From: UBA1672 sp033851915
GTDB lineage: Bacteria > Pseudomonadota > Alphaproteobacteria > Micavibrionales > Micavibrionaceae
Assembly: GCA_033851915.1 (NCBI GenBank)
Contig: JAWSVM010000002.1
Span: forward strand, 32,927 to 96,926
Length of the DNA stretch: 64,000 nucleotides
Direction of reading: 5' to 3'
Under the pieces are notes generated by a model that saw only the letters and a list, made by a program, of their open reading frames with translations, searched no databases and was not told the DNA's origin. The position numbers and the translations under genes are program-made. Shown here one piece after another: positions 1-8,827 of the stretch (the first letter of the stretch is position 1; every line of letters begins with the position of its first letter).

Positions 1-45
1 CAGAAAACTGTTATTTGTAGGCCATTTATCAAACTGTAACATCAT
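1..45 (-). CDS. 5' end of an off-window gene following cpaF (possibly tadB)
   Basis: Three bases after the cpaF stop codon, two consecutive ATG codons open a frame that reads MMLQFDKWPTNNSFL and runs off the window edge. In Tad loci the gene after cpaF/tadA is normally tadB, an inner-membrane platform protein, so position alone suggests tadB. The fifteen visible residues are not diagnostic. Confidence 0.35.
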   Translation of the reverse strand, partial: MMLQFDKWPTNNSFL

Positions 46-48
46 TTT

Positions 49-1686
49 TTACCCGTAGGCCTCTTCCATGGCGTCCATAACCATATCCGCAACGCCGTAT
101 TGACGAGCGTTATCAAAGAATTTTGGACGTAAGCCGGATGATTTTTGTTTGGTAACCAATTTACCATTTTCATCTTCACCCAAAATATCAAGCGTAAAGA
201 GATCTTGCATTGTCACAACCTCACCCTCCATACCTGTAATTTCTGTTACATGCGTTGTCTTACGCGAACCATCGCGCAAACGCTGCACCTGAATAATAAC
301 CTGCACCGCGCCTGCAATCTGTTCGCGCACCGCAATCGTTGGAAGGTTCAAGCCCCCCATCGCAATCATATTTTCCATACGTGAAATCGCCTCACGCGGA
401 TTATTCGCATGGACTGTTCCCATAGAGCCATCATGGCCGGTATTCATTGCTTGCAGCAAATCGAACGCTTCGGGTCCACGCACCTCACCAACAATGATAC
501 GTTCAGGGCGCATACGCAGACAGTTTTTAACCAAATCCCGCATGGTGATTTCACCAACCCCTTCCAAATTAGGGGGACGCGTTTCAAGACGCACCACGTG
601 CGGTTGTTGTAATTGTAATTCACACGCATCTTCACAGGTTACAACGCGCTCACCGGGTTCAATGTAACGGGTTAGACAATTCAACATCGTGGTTTTACCA
701 GACCCCGTACCACCGGAAACCAGCACATTCACACGACAACGCCCAATCGCCATAATCAACTTCGCACAACTCGGCGACATTGATCCCCACTCCATCAGCG
801 TTTCAAGCGTTAGACTATCCTTCTTAAATTTACGAATAGTCATACATGCACCATCCACAGCCAAGGGCGGAATGATAACATTCACACGCGAACCATCGGC
901 AAGACGCGCATCACAAATCGGGGAGGCTTCATCAACGCGGCGACCAATCGCACCCACAATACGTTGACAAATTGTTGTTAAATGCTGGTTATCACGGAAA
1001 TGAACATGCGTACGCTCAATCTTCCCATTAACCTCGATATAGGTAACATCAGGGCCGTTAATCATAATATCGGAAATATCATCGCGCTCTAACAACTCTT
1101 CCAACGGGCCGAAGCCAAGCATATCATTCGCACACTCTTTACCGATATTCTCTAATTCAACAGGTGTTAAATCCAGATTACGGAAACGTGATATCTCTTC
1201 CACAGCCGAGAAAATTTCTTCACGCGCCGCTGCGCCGTCCATACGTGCAAGAGCTTTCAAATCAATACCATCACGTAAATCCAGCCAAATACGTTTTTGA
1301 CATCTCTGCAATCTAAGATCAGAAACCGTATCACCCGCAGTCTGAATAACCTCGTCTTCGCCATCAGGATCATCAAACAACATATCTTCATCCATGTTCT
1401 TCAGCGGCTTTTTATCATCATCGTCCCCACTCTTTTTGGACGGCGCAGATACAGGCGCGGGGGCAGGGTCAGGTGAAGATGCCAACGCATCATCCAAACC
1501 GTCCAACATACCTGCCATATCGTCTTGAGATTTTTTATCAACAGCCTTTGTATCCGTTGAAACTGAGTTAGGTTTAACAGCTTCATCCACAGACTTATCC
1601 GCACTCTTTTCTTTTGAAGGAGCGGGTGCCGACGACACCTTCGGTGGTGTCTTTGGTGTTGTACCTGAGTGTTTTTTACCAAACAT
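49..1686 (-). CDS. cpaF: Tad pilus assembly ATPase CpaF/TadA
   Basis: Hexameric secretion ATPase that powers Flp pilus assembly from the cytoplasmic side of the inner membrane. About 545 residues. Residues 1-110 are a low-complexity Pro/Ser/Lys and then Asp/Glu-rich tail, longer than in many CpaF proteins. The type II/IV secretion ATPase core follows, with Walker A GGTGSGKT near residue 325, an Asp box (VTCEDACEL) near 349, Walker B with GEVRGPEAFD near 400, and the His box GHDGSMGTVHANNP near 417. All catalytic motifs are intact. It sits last of the visible Tad genes, 47 bp after cpaE. The family call is firm; the role of the acidic tail is unknown. Confidence 0.97.
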   Translation of the reverse strand: MFGKKHSGTTPKTPPKVSSAPAPSKEKSADKSVDEAVKPNSVSTDTKAVDKKSQDDMAGMLDGLDDALASSPDPAPAPVSAPSKKSGDDDDKKPLKNMDEDMLFDDPDGEDEVIQTAGDTVSDLRLQRCQKRIWLDLRDGIDLKALARMDGAAAREEIFSAVEEISRFRNLDLTPVELENIGKECANDMLGFGPLEELLERDDISDIMINGPDVTYIEVNGKIERTHVHFRDNQHLTTICQRIVGAIGRRVDEASPICDARLADGSRVNVIIPPLAVDGACMTIRKFKKDSLTLETLMEWGSMSPSCAKLIMAIGRCRVNVLVSGGTGSGKTTMLNCLTRYIEPGERVVTCEDACELQLQQPHVVRLETRPPNLEGVGEITMRDLVKNCLRMRPERIIVGEVRGPEAFDLLQAMNTGHDGSMGTVHANNPREAISRMENMIAMGGLNLPTIAVREQIAGAVQVIIQVQRLRDGSRKTTHVTEITGMEGEVVTMQDLFTLDILGEDENGKLVTKQKSSGLRPKFFDNARQYGVADMVMDAMEEAYG

Positions 1687-1733
1687 AATATAACCTTGTT
1701 AAAACCCTGTGCGCGGAAACGCACAAGTTCCCT

Positions 1734-2975
1734 TTACTTTGACTTTTTCCTGTTGAATAAACCATCAAGGAAGCTGGAAGACTCCTCAGGCTGATCTTTT
1801 GTGACATTATTAGAGACAGATTTTTGCAACATAGCTTCCAAACTCTCAATAAACGTCACACTCTCTTTATCCGCAATCATCCCCTTTATATCGCTCTCAT
1901 AGTTAAGAAATACAGCAGGCAAATACGGTATTGATACAGACGGTGCAAATTCTAAGGCTTCACCTATGTCCGAGGACGAAACTTCATGTGATTTGGCCAA
2001 TCCTACCTGATTAACAACCAAAGAAATGCCTCCAGATTCGCCGCCGCGAATATCAGATATTTCTTTCAATAAACTTCGACAAAACCGCAGAGATGTAACT
2101 GTTGGCGTGGCAACCATCACAATCTCGTGCGCCCGCGATAACACCGCTTTTTTGACAGTAGAGTCAGCGCCCGACAAATCAACGAGCACTACAGGTGATT
2201 TTACCATCAAATTGTCTAAAATAGCCTCATATTGAGCCGCAGAAACGGACGGATCAAGCATCGCATCCGAACCACTAGCCAGAATTGTCAGCTTATCACT
2301 CGCCTCAAAAAACATACGCTCTAAGGCATCTTCATTTTGCGCTTCAACCGCGCGTGCAATTTCAGAAAGATTGGCAGATGGATCAAACCCCATACCAACA
2401 CTTAAAGGCGACCAGCCCCCTGCCGCATCAATCAATAACGTTTTATTCTCCATATTACCCGAGGCCAGCCACGCGCAAATTTGCGCAATACTGGATACAC
2501 CCACACCGCCCTTTGATCCAACAAAAGCAATCAGGCGGCTGTCAGATACACCAAGGCGTTGAATAAGAGCTTTCGCAATAACGTCTTTTAAAATTTCAGG
2601 CTTAAGCGGGCGAACCAGATAATCACTCACCCCCATCTCGATAAGTTGGCGATATAAGTAAACATCATTCACGGGGCCAATAACAATGGCAGCCGTTCCC
2701 TCATCACAATAATTTGAAAGCTCACCCAAACGTTCTGTAAAGCTGTCATCAATTTCATCTGTTTGAATAATTATAATTTCAGTCGCACCCTCGGACTCAA
2801 ATGTGGCGATCGCGTCTTCAACATCACCTTCTACCGCGTTAACATTCACACGCGCGAAACGCCAGTCATCCAACAACGCCTTAGCGGAGTCTAATGTATC
2901 AGAATCTTTTGAAAACACTGAGATACTGGCACTAGGCAGTAACGTGTCCGTTGCTTGATTCTCTATCTCGCTCAT
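1734..2975 (-). CDS. cpaE: Tad pilus localisation ATPase CpaE/TadZ
   Basis: ParA/MinD-superfamily protein that places the Tad machine in the cell. The N-terminal 140 residues look like an atypical receiver domain (VIGPVNDVYLYRQLIEMG, then DYLVRPLKPE). The ATPase domain begins with the deviant Walker A loop SKGGVGVSS near residue 154, and TLLIDAAGGWSP follows as the switch I/Walker B region. The C-terminal 20 residues are Ser/Lys-rich. It lies between cpaD and cpaF in the order seen in Caulobacter. The start ATG has a weak AGG upstream. Whether it hydrolyses ATP cannot be told from sequence. Confidence 0.93.
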   Translation of the reverse strand: MSEIENQATDTLLPSASISVFSKDSDTLDSAKALLDDWRFARVNVNAVEGDVEDAIATFESEGATEIIIIQTDEIDDSFTERLGELSNYCDEGTAAIVIGPVNDVYLYRQLIEMGVSDYLVRPLKPEILKDVIAKALIQRLGVSDSRLIAFVGSKGGVGVSSIAQICAWLASGNMENKTLLIDAAGGWSPLSVGMGFDPSANLSEIARAVEAQNEDALERMFFEASDKLTILASGSDAMLDPSVSAAQYEAILDNLMVKSPVVLVDLSGADSTVKKAVLSRAHEIVMVATPTVTSLRFCRSLLKEISDIRGGESGGISLVVNQVGLAKSHEVSSSDIGEALEFAPSVSIPYLPAVFLNYESDIKGMIADKESVTFIESLEAMLQKSVSNNVTKDQPEESSSFLDGLFNRKKSK

Positions 2976-3104
2976 ATGTTTTTACCTGTACTCTGCCTGG
3001 TCTAGGCATAGAATTGCTCTTATTATAAAATACTAATGTTCACACTAGCATCCAGCTCTTAACATTCTCCTAATTTTGCGCCGCAATTTATATTAATTCA
3101 GCCC

Positions 3105-3755
3105 CTATTCGTCCGTAACACTTTCGCCGCCAAGTTCCTTATTTTCTGCGCCTGTGCGGTAAAGTTCAACAATATTTGATGCGCTACGTCCATCCGTAGG
3201 TTCACCCGTGGCGCCACGTCCTAGCAGATGCTGTGGCTTTGCAATTTGACGCGCGATCAACGTGTCAATCGAACACCCTAATTTATACTCTGCGCCCTTG
3301 CCCACAGGTCGTCCATTCATCCCCGGCATCATCTCGTCACACCCTTCAGGCGCGTGCGCCGTAAACGCATTATAAGTAATCAATAAACGCGCATCATCGC
3401 CTTGCGCCTTAATCGGCATAATACCGGCATTCACATTCACAACGCCAAGATCACGCAATGAAGATACAATATCTGAAATTCTGTTTGTCGCGACCATGGC
3501 CGTATTACGATAAGATTTCGGATCATACGTCACAATCAAATCCATCGCACCACCGCCATGCTTTGTGTAATGGCGTGCAAGGCCACCAACAAAGGCATCA
3601 TCCACATCAGAAAGCTCAACATCGTGAGTAAGCATTTCCTCTTGAACCTGTATTTGCGTGTCATGCAACGCTGTCGGCTCATACAATTCACGATCACCAC
3701 AGCCAACCAAGGACATAGAAAGGAAAGCCACAGTGGCATTTAAAATAAATTTCAT
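3105..3755 (-). CDS. cpaD: Tad pilus lipoprotein CpaD
   Basis: Outer-membrane lipoprotein of the CpaD family (about 216 residues), thought to assist the CpaC secretin. I place the start at the internal Met that begins MKFILNATVAFLSMSLVGC. This gives a short signal peptide ending in the lipobox LVGC and leaves AAGGCG about 9 nt upstream; an upstream in-frame ATG would add 18 residues that spoil the signal. The middle contains the CpaD-like segment with paired arginines and the motif CDEMMPGMNGRPVG. It lies between cpaC and cpaE, as expected. Confidence 0.85.
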   Translation of the reverse strand: MKFILNATVAFLSMSLVGCGDRELYEPTALHDTQIQVQEEMLTHDVELSDVDDAFVGGLARHYTKHGGGAMDLIVTYDPKSYRNTAMVATNRISDIVSSLRDLGVVNVNAGIMPIKAQGDDARLLITYNAFTAHAPEGCDEMMPGMNGRPVGKGAEYKLGCSIDTLIARQIAKPQHLLGRGATGEPTDGRSASNIVELYRTGAENKELGGESVTDE

Positions 3756-3832
3756 CAGATTATCGCCTTTTGTCTTATTACAAGCAGGTTTTATATTTTT
3801 AAGTTTCATGTCGTCTTCGTCCTATTATGCTT

Positions 3833-5326
3833 TTAGTCAATGATGTAACCGTAATATCCGGCATTCGCGAATACGTCATCATCACCCAGATCAAACATAC
3901 GTCTGATATTAGCTTTAAAGATTTTTGATAATTGTGTTTGGTTTTCTTTCGGCACACGCTTCGAATTTTTCTTATCAGCAAACGGCTCAACCAAAGTCGC
4001 TGTCACAATAATCACCAACTCCGTTTCATTACGCTGGAAACTTTCAGAAGAAATCAATTTACCCAAAATCGGTGTATTTTTAATCCCCGGCAAACCTTTA
4101 AACCCTTCAGCTGTCTGAGATTGCAACAATCCTGCGATCATCAAACTACCGCCACTTGGCATTTCTATCGTCGTATTCGTGCGGCGTATATCAAGCCCCG
4201 GAATAGTCAGCCCCGCCAAAACAACGGCATTACTACTGTCCAGCGATGATACTTCTGTATCAAGTTGTAAATTAATACGGTTACCCGATAGAACAATCGG
4301 CTTAAAGTTCAAAGAAACCCCGAACTCACGAAATTGAACAGTGATGTTACCAAATTGATCACGCCCCGTTGGCACAGGGAATTCCCCGCCTGCAAGGAAA
4401 CCAGCCTTTTGCCCTGATACAGCCGTTAAAGTCGGCTCTGCCAAAACACTCAAAAGATTTTGCTCTTCCAACGCTGACAAGAATACCCCGATTTTACCAA
4501 TACCGTTCAAACCTGAATCCAGCACAAGTCCCGCCGCACCAATAGCATCTTGTGATAAAGCAAGCCCCGCCGCACCACCAAAATACCCCGCATTTCCATG
4601 GTTGGTCAGCGAACTAACCGGTGTCCGACCAAAAATTGTCGTCACAGACAACTCATTAGGATCATTGGCCACAGTATCAATACCCAACTCTTTCAAGATA
4701 TTACGTTCAGCTTCAATAATTTTCACCTGCAGCATAACCTGCTGTTCACCTTGAACCTCAAGTAAATTCGCAATCAACTCATCCACAGGTGCACCACCAC
4801 CAAGGTCCTGCAAATCACCAACATAGTGACCAACAAGGTTACTGATCTTTGATGCAACATCAGGATTAGAAACACGCCCCGTCAACAAAACCTGATCATG
4901 GATAGCACCAACTTTCACGCTTTCCTCCGGAAACAGGCTGTCCACCAAGCTTTGAATGGCTTGTAAATCATACGATACATGGATATCCAAACGTTTAACC
5001 ACATTACCGGATGCATCCAAAACGATGATATTCGTATCACCAATATTCAGACCCACAATATATAACTTATCGGATTGAACCGCTTGCACATCAACAATGC
5101 TCGGATTCGCAACCAAAACATCGGACACACCAACAGGAAGCGAGACAATATCCGCTTTCCCCAATGTTATAACCAATGGCGGAGCGACCTTCTTGGCTTC
5201 CTTAATGGAAATCAAATCACCCTTTGACGCATTTGCTTGCTGCACAATGCCGCCAAATGCAACACCGACGGTAACAACAGACGCCAATACCAACGTTCTC
5301 GATAGTTTTTTATATAAACCTGTCAT
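3833..5326 (-). CDS. cpaC: Tad pilus outer-membrane secretin CpaC/RcpA
   Basis: Type II/III secretin family protein that forms the outer-membrane pore for Flp pili. From the chosen ATG (MTGLYKKLSRTLVLAS) it has a classical signal peptide ending near ANA. The N-domain KADIVSLPVGVSDVLVANP, typical of CpaC, and a BON-like domain (VSYDLQAIQSLVDSLFPEE) come next. The C-terminal half is the secretin domain, with the conserved VPTGRDQ and TELVIIVTATLVEP segments. An earlier in-frame start would place 23 residues before the signal peptide and is unlikely. About 497 residues, normal for the family. Confidence 0.95.
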   Translation of the reverse strand: MTGLYKKLSRTLVLASVVTVGVAFGGIVQQANASKGDLISIKEAKKVAPPLVITLGKADIVSLPVGVSDVLVANPSIVDVQAVQSDKLYIVGLNIGDTNIIVLDASGNVVKRLDIHVSYDLQAIQSLVDSLFPEESVKVGAIHDQVLLTGRVSNPDVASKISNLVGHYVGDLQDLGGGAPVDELIANLLEVQGEQQVMLQVKIIEAERNILKELGIDTVANDPNELSVTTIFGRTPVSSLTNHGNAGYFGGAAGLALSQDAIGAAGLVLDSGLNGIGKIGVFLSALEEQNLLSVLAEPTLTAVSGQKAGFLAGGEFPVPTGRDQFGNITVQFREFGVSLNFKPIVLSGNRINLQLDTEVSSLDSSNAVVLAGLTIPGLDIRRTNTTIEMPSGGSLMIAGLLQSQTAEGFKGLPGIKNTPILGKLISSESFQRNETELVIIVTATLVEPFADKKNSKRVPKENQTQLSKIFKANIRRMFDLGDDDVFANAGYYGYIID

Positions 5327-5400
5327 GGTTCTTTCTTTCACTTTATTTTTAACTACACATAAATTTAATACACAGAGTATGAAGGGGTCGCGCAATATGA

Positions 5401-6285
5401 TTAATGCACGGGGAATGTTTGCACTTGCGCGCCGTTATACACCTTCACAGTATTCAGATTAACGCCCGTTTCTTCCTTAAGACGCATAAATTCAGCATGA
5501 ATTTCATCATCAATTGTCGTCAGACGCGCATCGGTTAATGTTGGCTCATCTTCATTGACGGCATCATCACCAACACCGCGCATCGCCAGCGTCAACGTCC
5601 CCATTTCTGAGGCCAGAGCCAATGTCTCCGCCGCGCGAATAGGAACTGCAAGTGTCACAGTCTTACCAATTTTTATTTTATCATCCTTCTTTTTCTCTGC
5701 CTTTTGGTCAATCGCCAAGACACGAACATTTTGAAGGATAGTCTCCACCGCCAATTTATCGAGATTCATTTTAACCATATCGCGGATTTGCGGCATTTCA
5801 TCCTTGCTCACATTCACTCTGTGCTTATACGTCAAAATAACATCAACAAAACTGCCCGGTGCAATAAAGCCCGCAACCATATCCTCGGCCGAAACCTTAA
5901 TTGAAATCGCACGTTCGCCCTCTTTCAATCTGGCAACAACATAATTCCCTTTAGAGTCTTTCAAGATAGCACGCTTCACAAGTGCCTCTCCTGATCCAAA
6001 ACTTCTATCCAGACGACCTGACAAGGAATCATCAGCATCCTGATCTTCTTCACGAATAATAGCCCCGTTAAACAAGGCTTCTTCATCCCAAGATTTCCAG
6101 CGCATATCACCTTCTTCCAGCTCATGCCCTTTGCGTAAATCCTTCGCCGCGACCAAAATCTCGACTGAATTTGCAGCGACCACTTCCGGCCCCTTTTTTC
6201 CACCCAACGTGACCTGCACAAGAACAGCAACAAGAACTGCTGCTAAAATCGCGCCACCAAGTACAATTAGAATATTCTTATTCAT
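5401..6285 (-). CDS. cpaB: Flp pilus assembly protein CpaB/RcpC
   Basis: Inner-membrane-anchored periplasmic protein with an SAF domain, about 294 residues. The chosen Met starts MNKNILIVLGGAILAAVLVA, a single N-terminal membrane anchor, with a GGGG run a short distance upstream. SAF domain residues (VEILVAAKDLRKGHELEEGD) follow directly. The later segment AISIKVSAEDMVAGFIAPGS is the characteristic RcpC motif, and VDVILTY comes after it. It precedes cpaC, giving the usual cpaA-B-C-D-E-F order on this strand. Confidence 0.93.
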   Translation of the reverse strand: MNKNILIVLGGAILAAVLVAVLVQVTLGGKKGPEVVAANSVEILVAAKDLRKGHELEEGDMRWKSWDEEALFNGAIIREEDQDADDSLSGRLDRSFGSGEALVKRAILKDSKGNYVVARLKEGERAISIKVSAEDMVAGFIAPGSFVDVILTYKHRVNVSKDEMPQIRDMVKMNLDKLAVETILQNVRVLAIDQKAEKKKDDKIKIGKTVTLAVPIRAAETLALASEMGTLTLAMRGVGDDAVNEDEPTLTDARLTTIDDEIHAEFMRLKEETGVNLNTVKVYNGAQVQTFPVH

Positions 6286-6439
6286 TTTTTTAAACCCCGT
6301 TTCAGGACCTGTAATATTTTGCATGATTAACACTCAGAAGTTAGACTGGCCGAAGCCAAGGAAATAAATAATTGAAACCAAAAGAACCTACAATTAAAGA
6401 ACTTATATCCTTTAATAATATCGGTTGTTTGTTAACAAT

Positions 6440-7009
6440 TCATGAACCTCCCTCAACCACATGTGATGCGACAAATGATCCCAACACATCAGAAGAAAAA
6501 TAGCCTGCCTGCATAAAAGCAACAAACATGCCAAAACTAATTGCAACGCCATAAGGCACTTTATCCGCCCCGCCCTGCACCTGCGCAACCCAGCTTCCCT
6601 CAACAGGGCTTTCAAAGGGCTTTTTGCGCTTTATATATAATGCGACAACACCCAAGACACCGCCAAATAACGTCATAAAAAATAAAAAGGTCAGCAATAA
6701 CTTAACGCTGAACCACAGAGCACAAGCCGTCGCAAACTTTGAATCCCCTGCCCCGATCACTCGCATCGCAAATAATCCCAGCGTAACAACAAAGGCCAAA
6801 ACTGCCGAAATAATATGCGACAAGAACGACCCGAACACATCGCTGTGCCCACCAAGATACAACGCACCATACGCAACAAAAAAAGCCGCCATCACATAAA
6901 GGCTATAGCTATTCGGTATGGTCATAGACCGAATATCGGACAGGCCAGCCAGCCCTCCGATCACCAATGTTATGAATACGCATATCAGAAAAATTATAAG
7001 TAAGATCAT
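6440..7009 (-). CDS. cpaA: prepilin peptidase CpaA/TadV
   Basis: A24-family aspartic prepilin peptidase that removes the leader of Flp and TadE/F prepilins. It is 189 residues, highly hydrophobic, with about six predicted membrane helices. The first catalytic Asp is in LSDIRSMTIPN, the typical D-x-R-x-x-x-I-P-N motif. The second is in the GxGD motif IGAGDSKFATA. No N-terminal methylase domain is present, as expected for the short TadV class. It sits between flp and cpaB. Confidence 0.93.
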   Translation of the reverse strand: MILLIIFLICVFITLVIGGLAGLSDIRSMTIPNSYSLYVMAAFFVAYGALYLGGHSDVFGSFLSHIISAVLAFVVTLGLFAMRVIGAGDSKFATACALWFSVKLLLTFLFFMTLFGGVLGVVALYIKRKKPFESPVEGSWVAQVQGGADKVPYGVAISFGMFVAFMQAGYFSSDVLGSFVASHVVEGGS

Positions 7010-7111
7010 GTTAAACCCAGAATACAGGAAAACTGTGGAAAAATCGATAGGAAAACTTGACTTAGTTGAACACCGCGATTCGGCAATTATTTCCTACCAT
7101 ACAAAAGGCAT

Positions 7112-7142
7112 AAAGAAAGCCCGCCAGAAATATCGGACGGGC
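7112..7142 (-). terminator. Rho-independent terminator after flp
   Basis: On the minus strand a GC-rich stem (GCCCGTC... paired with ...GGCGGGC) is followed by TTTCTTT, 27 nt beyond the flp stop codon. A strong terminator directly after a pilin gene is typical: it allows the abundant pilin mRNA to be separate from the machinery genes. Confidence 0.75.
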
Positions 7143-7168
7143 ACTCTTTATCTTTAGATCTCTTAATA

Positions 7169-7342
7169 TTAAAGAGCAGCTGAAACTTCACCAAATAGTG
7201 TATTCAGATCTGTACCAACAGTAGCAACAGCCACCGCGATAGCAACAGCGATACCCGCTGCGATCAATCCATACTCAATAGCTGTCGCGCCATCTTCGTT
7301 GTTTACATATGCTGCTTTCAATGCGATCAATTTAATTAACAT
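7169..7342 (-). CDS. flp: Flp-type pilin (major tad pilin candidate 1)
   Basis: A 57-residue prepilin. After a short basic leader (MLIKLIALKAAYVNNEDG) comes the Flp processing motif G-ATAIEYGLIAAG. Cleavage after the Gly leaves a mature peptide of about 39 residues with Glu at +5 and a hydrophobic helix (IAVAIAVAVATVG). AAGGAG lies 7 nt before the ATG, one of the best ribosome sites in the window. It has its own terminator and a 350 nt upstream region, consistent with strong separate expression. Confidence 0.93.
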   Translation of the reverse strand: MLIKLIALKAAYVNNEDGATAIEYGLIAAGIAVAIAVAVATVGTDLNTLFGEVSAAL

Positions 7343-7695
7343 GTTTTATCTCCTTCAAAGATTTGTTTTAATGTTGTTCCGGTAAACCCATACTTCAAAA
7401 TTGCTCCCGAAGTTCCTTAACCGTTCATCTATAATAACCCTGATTTACTTAAAGAAAACTTAACAAAAACAAGTAAATACAGGTTTTTAGGGAAAAGTAT
7501 TTGACTATTATTTGTATAAAATTTTATATAAATATTCTATACATGATAAAGCCAAGTAATAGCAGTGTTTTAGCAAATCAATACTTGAACTCACTCAACA
7601 GAAACATCACAATTATAACAATGAAATAAAAGCAAAGACCTTAGGCAACACAAGGGAAAGAGCCGATAAACAGGCTTAATACCGTAAAAAACAGG
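7343..7695. promoter_or_regulatory. 353 nt AT-rich gene-free region upstream of flp
   Basis: No open frame is convincing here. The region must hold the flp promoter on the minus strand, but I see no consensus sigma-70 -35/-10 pair. A perfect TATAAAATTTTATA palindrome lies at about 7515-7528. Near 7661-7676 AGCC/GGCT arms followed by CTCTTTCC on the minus strand may form a weak terminator for the upstream signal peptidase gene. Confidence 0.4.
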
Positions 7696-8649
7696 TCATT
7701 CTGGCTCAATAGCCCTAAATACAACCCCGCCAGTCTCCCCATCCTTAATTAAAAGAACGATTTTACCGACAAGGTATTTGTCTTGTATATAACCAACCAT
7801 CGGCATAACACGACTATCCAGAGATCTATCCCGATTATCCCCCATAATAAAGTAATGCCCCTGCGGAACCTCAAACAAAACAGTATTATCCAACGGCTCT
7901 TCATCAGATTTTTCATAGATGCCATGCCTCTTACCCTCGGGCAATGTCTCTATATATTCTTTCACAGTATAAAGCTCACCCTTAGGATCAGGAACCTCAA
8001 CCTCTCGCACAAATTCTCTTTCAAGCATTGCCCCATTAATAAACAATCGCCCATTAGTCATCTGGATACGATCCCCCGGCAAACCCACAACCCTCTTTAG
8101 ATAATCAACACTCGTATCCTGCGGTAAAGCAAAGACAATCAAATCACCGCGCTCCGGATCTTTATGAAACCATCTGCTTTTCCATGGACTTATATAAAAA
8201 GGGAAAGAATATTGGCCATAACCATAGGCATACTTACTAGCCAACACAGTATCACCGACATGAATCGTGGGACGCATACTGCCCGCAGGCATGTGCCATG
8301 GCTCATACAAAAACGGCTTAAGCAGAAGTGCCAAAAATAGAAGGACAACAAGACAAGTCATCAATACCGCCACTAACTTGGCATACCAACTTAACGCGTC
8401 TTGCTTTAATGTTCTGGAAAAATACACCGCCTGCAGGGATATCATAAGGGCAACGACAATATCAAAAGCAACAGTCTCCCCTATATACTCAAAATAAAGG
8501 AGAGCCATTTGGGCACTAAAAAGCACTAAATAAAGTAACGCCCATTTCCAACGGTTCACATACAGCATGCCCAATACAGATCCTGCAAAAAGAGCAACAG
8601 GGAAAACAACCCACGGGGAACGATTTTTAATTAAATTATACAGCCTCAT
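7696..8649 (-). CDS. lepB: signal peptidase I
   Basis: Type I (S26) leader peptidase of about 317 residues, anchored in the inner membrane. The first 120 residues hold several hydrophobic segments. The catalytic Ser is in MPAGSMRPTIHVGD, the catalytic Lys in YLKRVVGLPGDRI, and the GDNRDRSLDSR box is near the C-terminus. I prefer the ATG beginning MRLYNLIKNRS, which has AGTAGG 9 nt upstream, over a TTG three codons earlier. It lies inside the Tad locus between flp and tadG, so it may serve that locus or be the general enzyme. Confidence 0.93.
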   Translation of the reverse strand: MRLYNLIKNRSPWVVFPVALFAGSVLGMLYVNRWKWALLYLVLFSAQMALLYFEYIGETVAFDIVVALMISLQAVYFSRTLKQDALSWYAKLVAVLMTCLVVLLFLALLLKPFLYEPWHMPAGSMRPTIHVGDTVLASKYAYGYGQYSFPFYISPWKSRWFHKDPERGDLIVFALPQDTSVDYLKRVVGLPGDRIQMTNGRLFINGAMLEREFVREVEVPDPKGELYTVKEYIETLPEGKRHGIYEKSDEEPLDNTVLFEVPQGHYFIMGDNRDRSLDSRVMPMVGYIQDKYLVGKIVLLIKDGETGGVVFRAIEPE

Positions 8650-8722
8650 AATAAGCAACCTACTCCACCCGCCATAGAAAGGTAAGAAAAAAACCTGCTG
8701 ACCTCCCCATCACCACAAAAAA

Positions 8723-8752
8723 TAAGCGCCCATCTTTTCAGACAGACGCTTA
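8723..8752 (-). terminator. terminator after tadG
   Basis: Minus-strand hairpin with TAAGCG/CGCTTA arms extended by further G-U and Watson-Crick pairs and followed by TTTTTT. It lies about 45 nt after the tadG stop and would end the tadE-tadF-tadG transcript. Confidence 0.65.
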
Positions 8753-8786
8753 CCATTTAGAAGATAAACCCTATTATCCTTTAATC

Positions 8787-8827
8787 TGCAGATTACTCAA
8801 TTCATAATATGCAGATTACTCAATTCA
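8787..8827 (-). repeat. 23-bp-period tandem duplication at the 3' end of tadG
   Basis: The 18 nt TGCAGATTACTCAATTCA (plus strand) occurs twice with a 23-bp period, and the tadG stop codon lies in one copy. Because 23 is not a multiple of three the duplication changes the reading frame. The present C-terminus is ...ELSNLHIMN; removing one copy would give ...ELSNLQIKG followed by two stop codons. Confidence 0.9.

Noticed and set aside
7501..7530. Plus-strand promoter-like TTGACT...TATATA before flp
   Set aside because: The spacing is 18 bp and the sequence is AT-rich; no plus-strand gene or terminator follows, so a chance match is likely.
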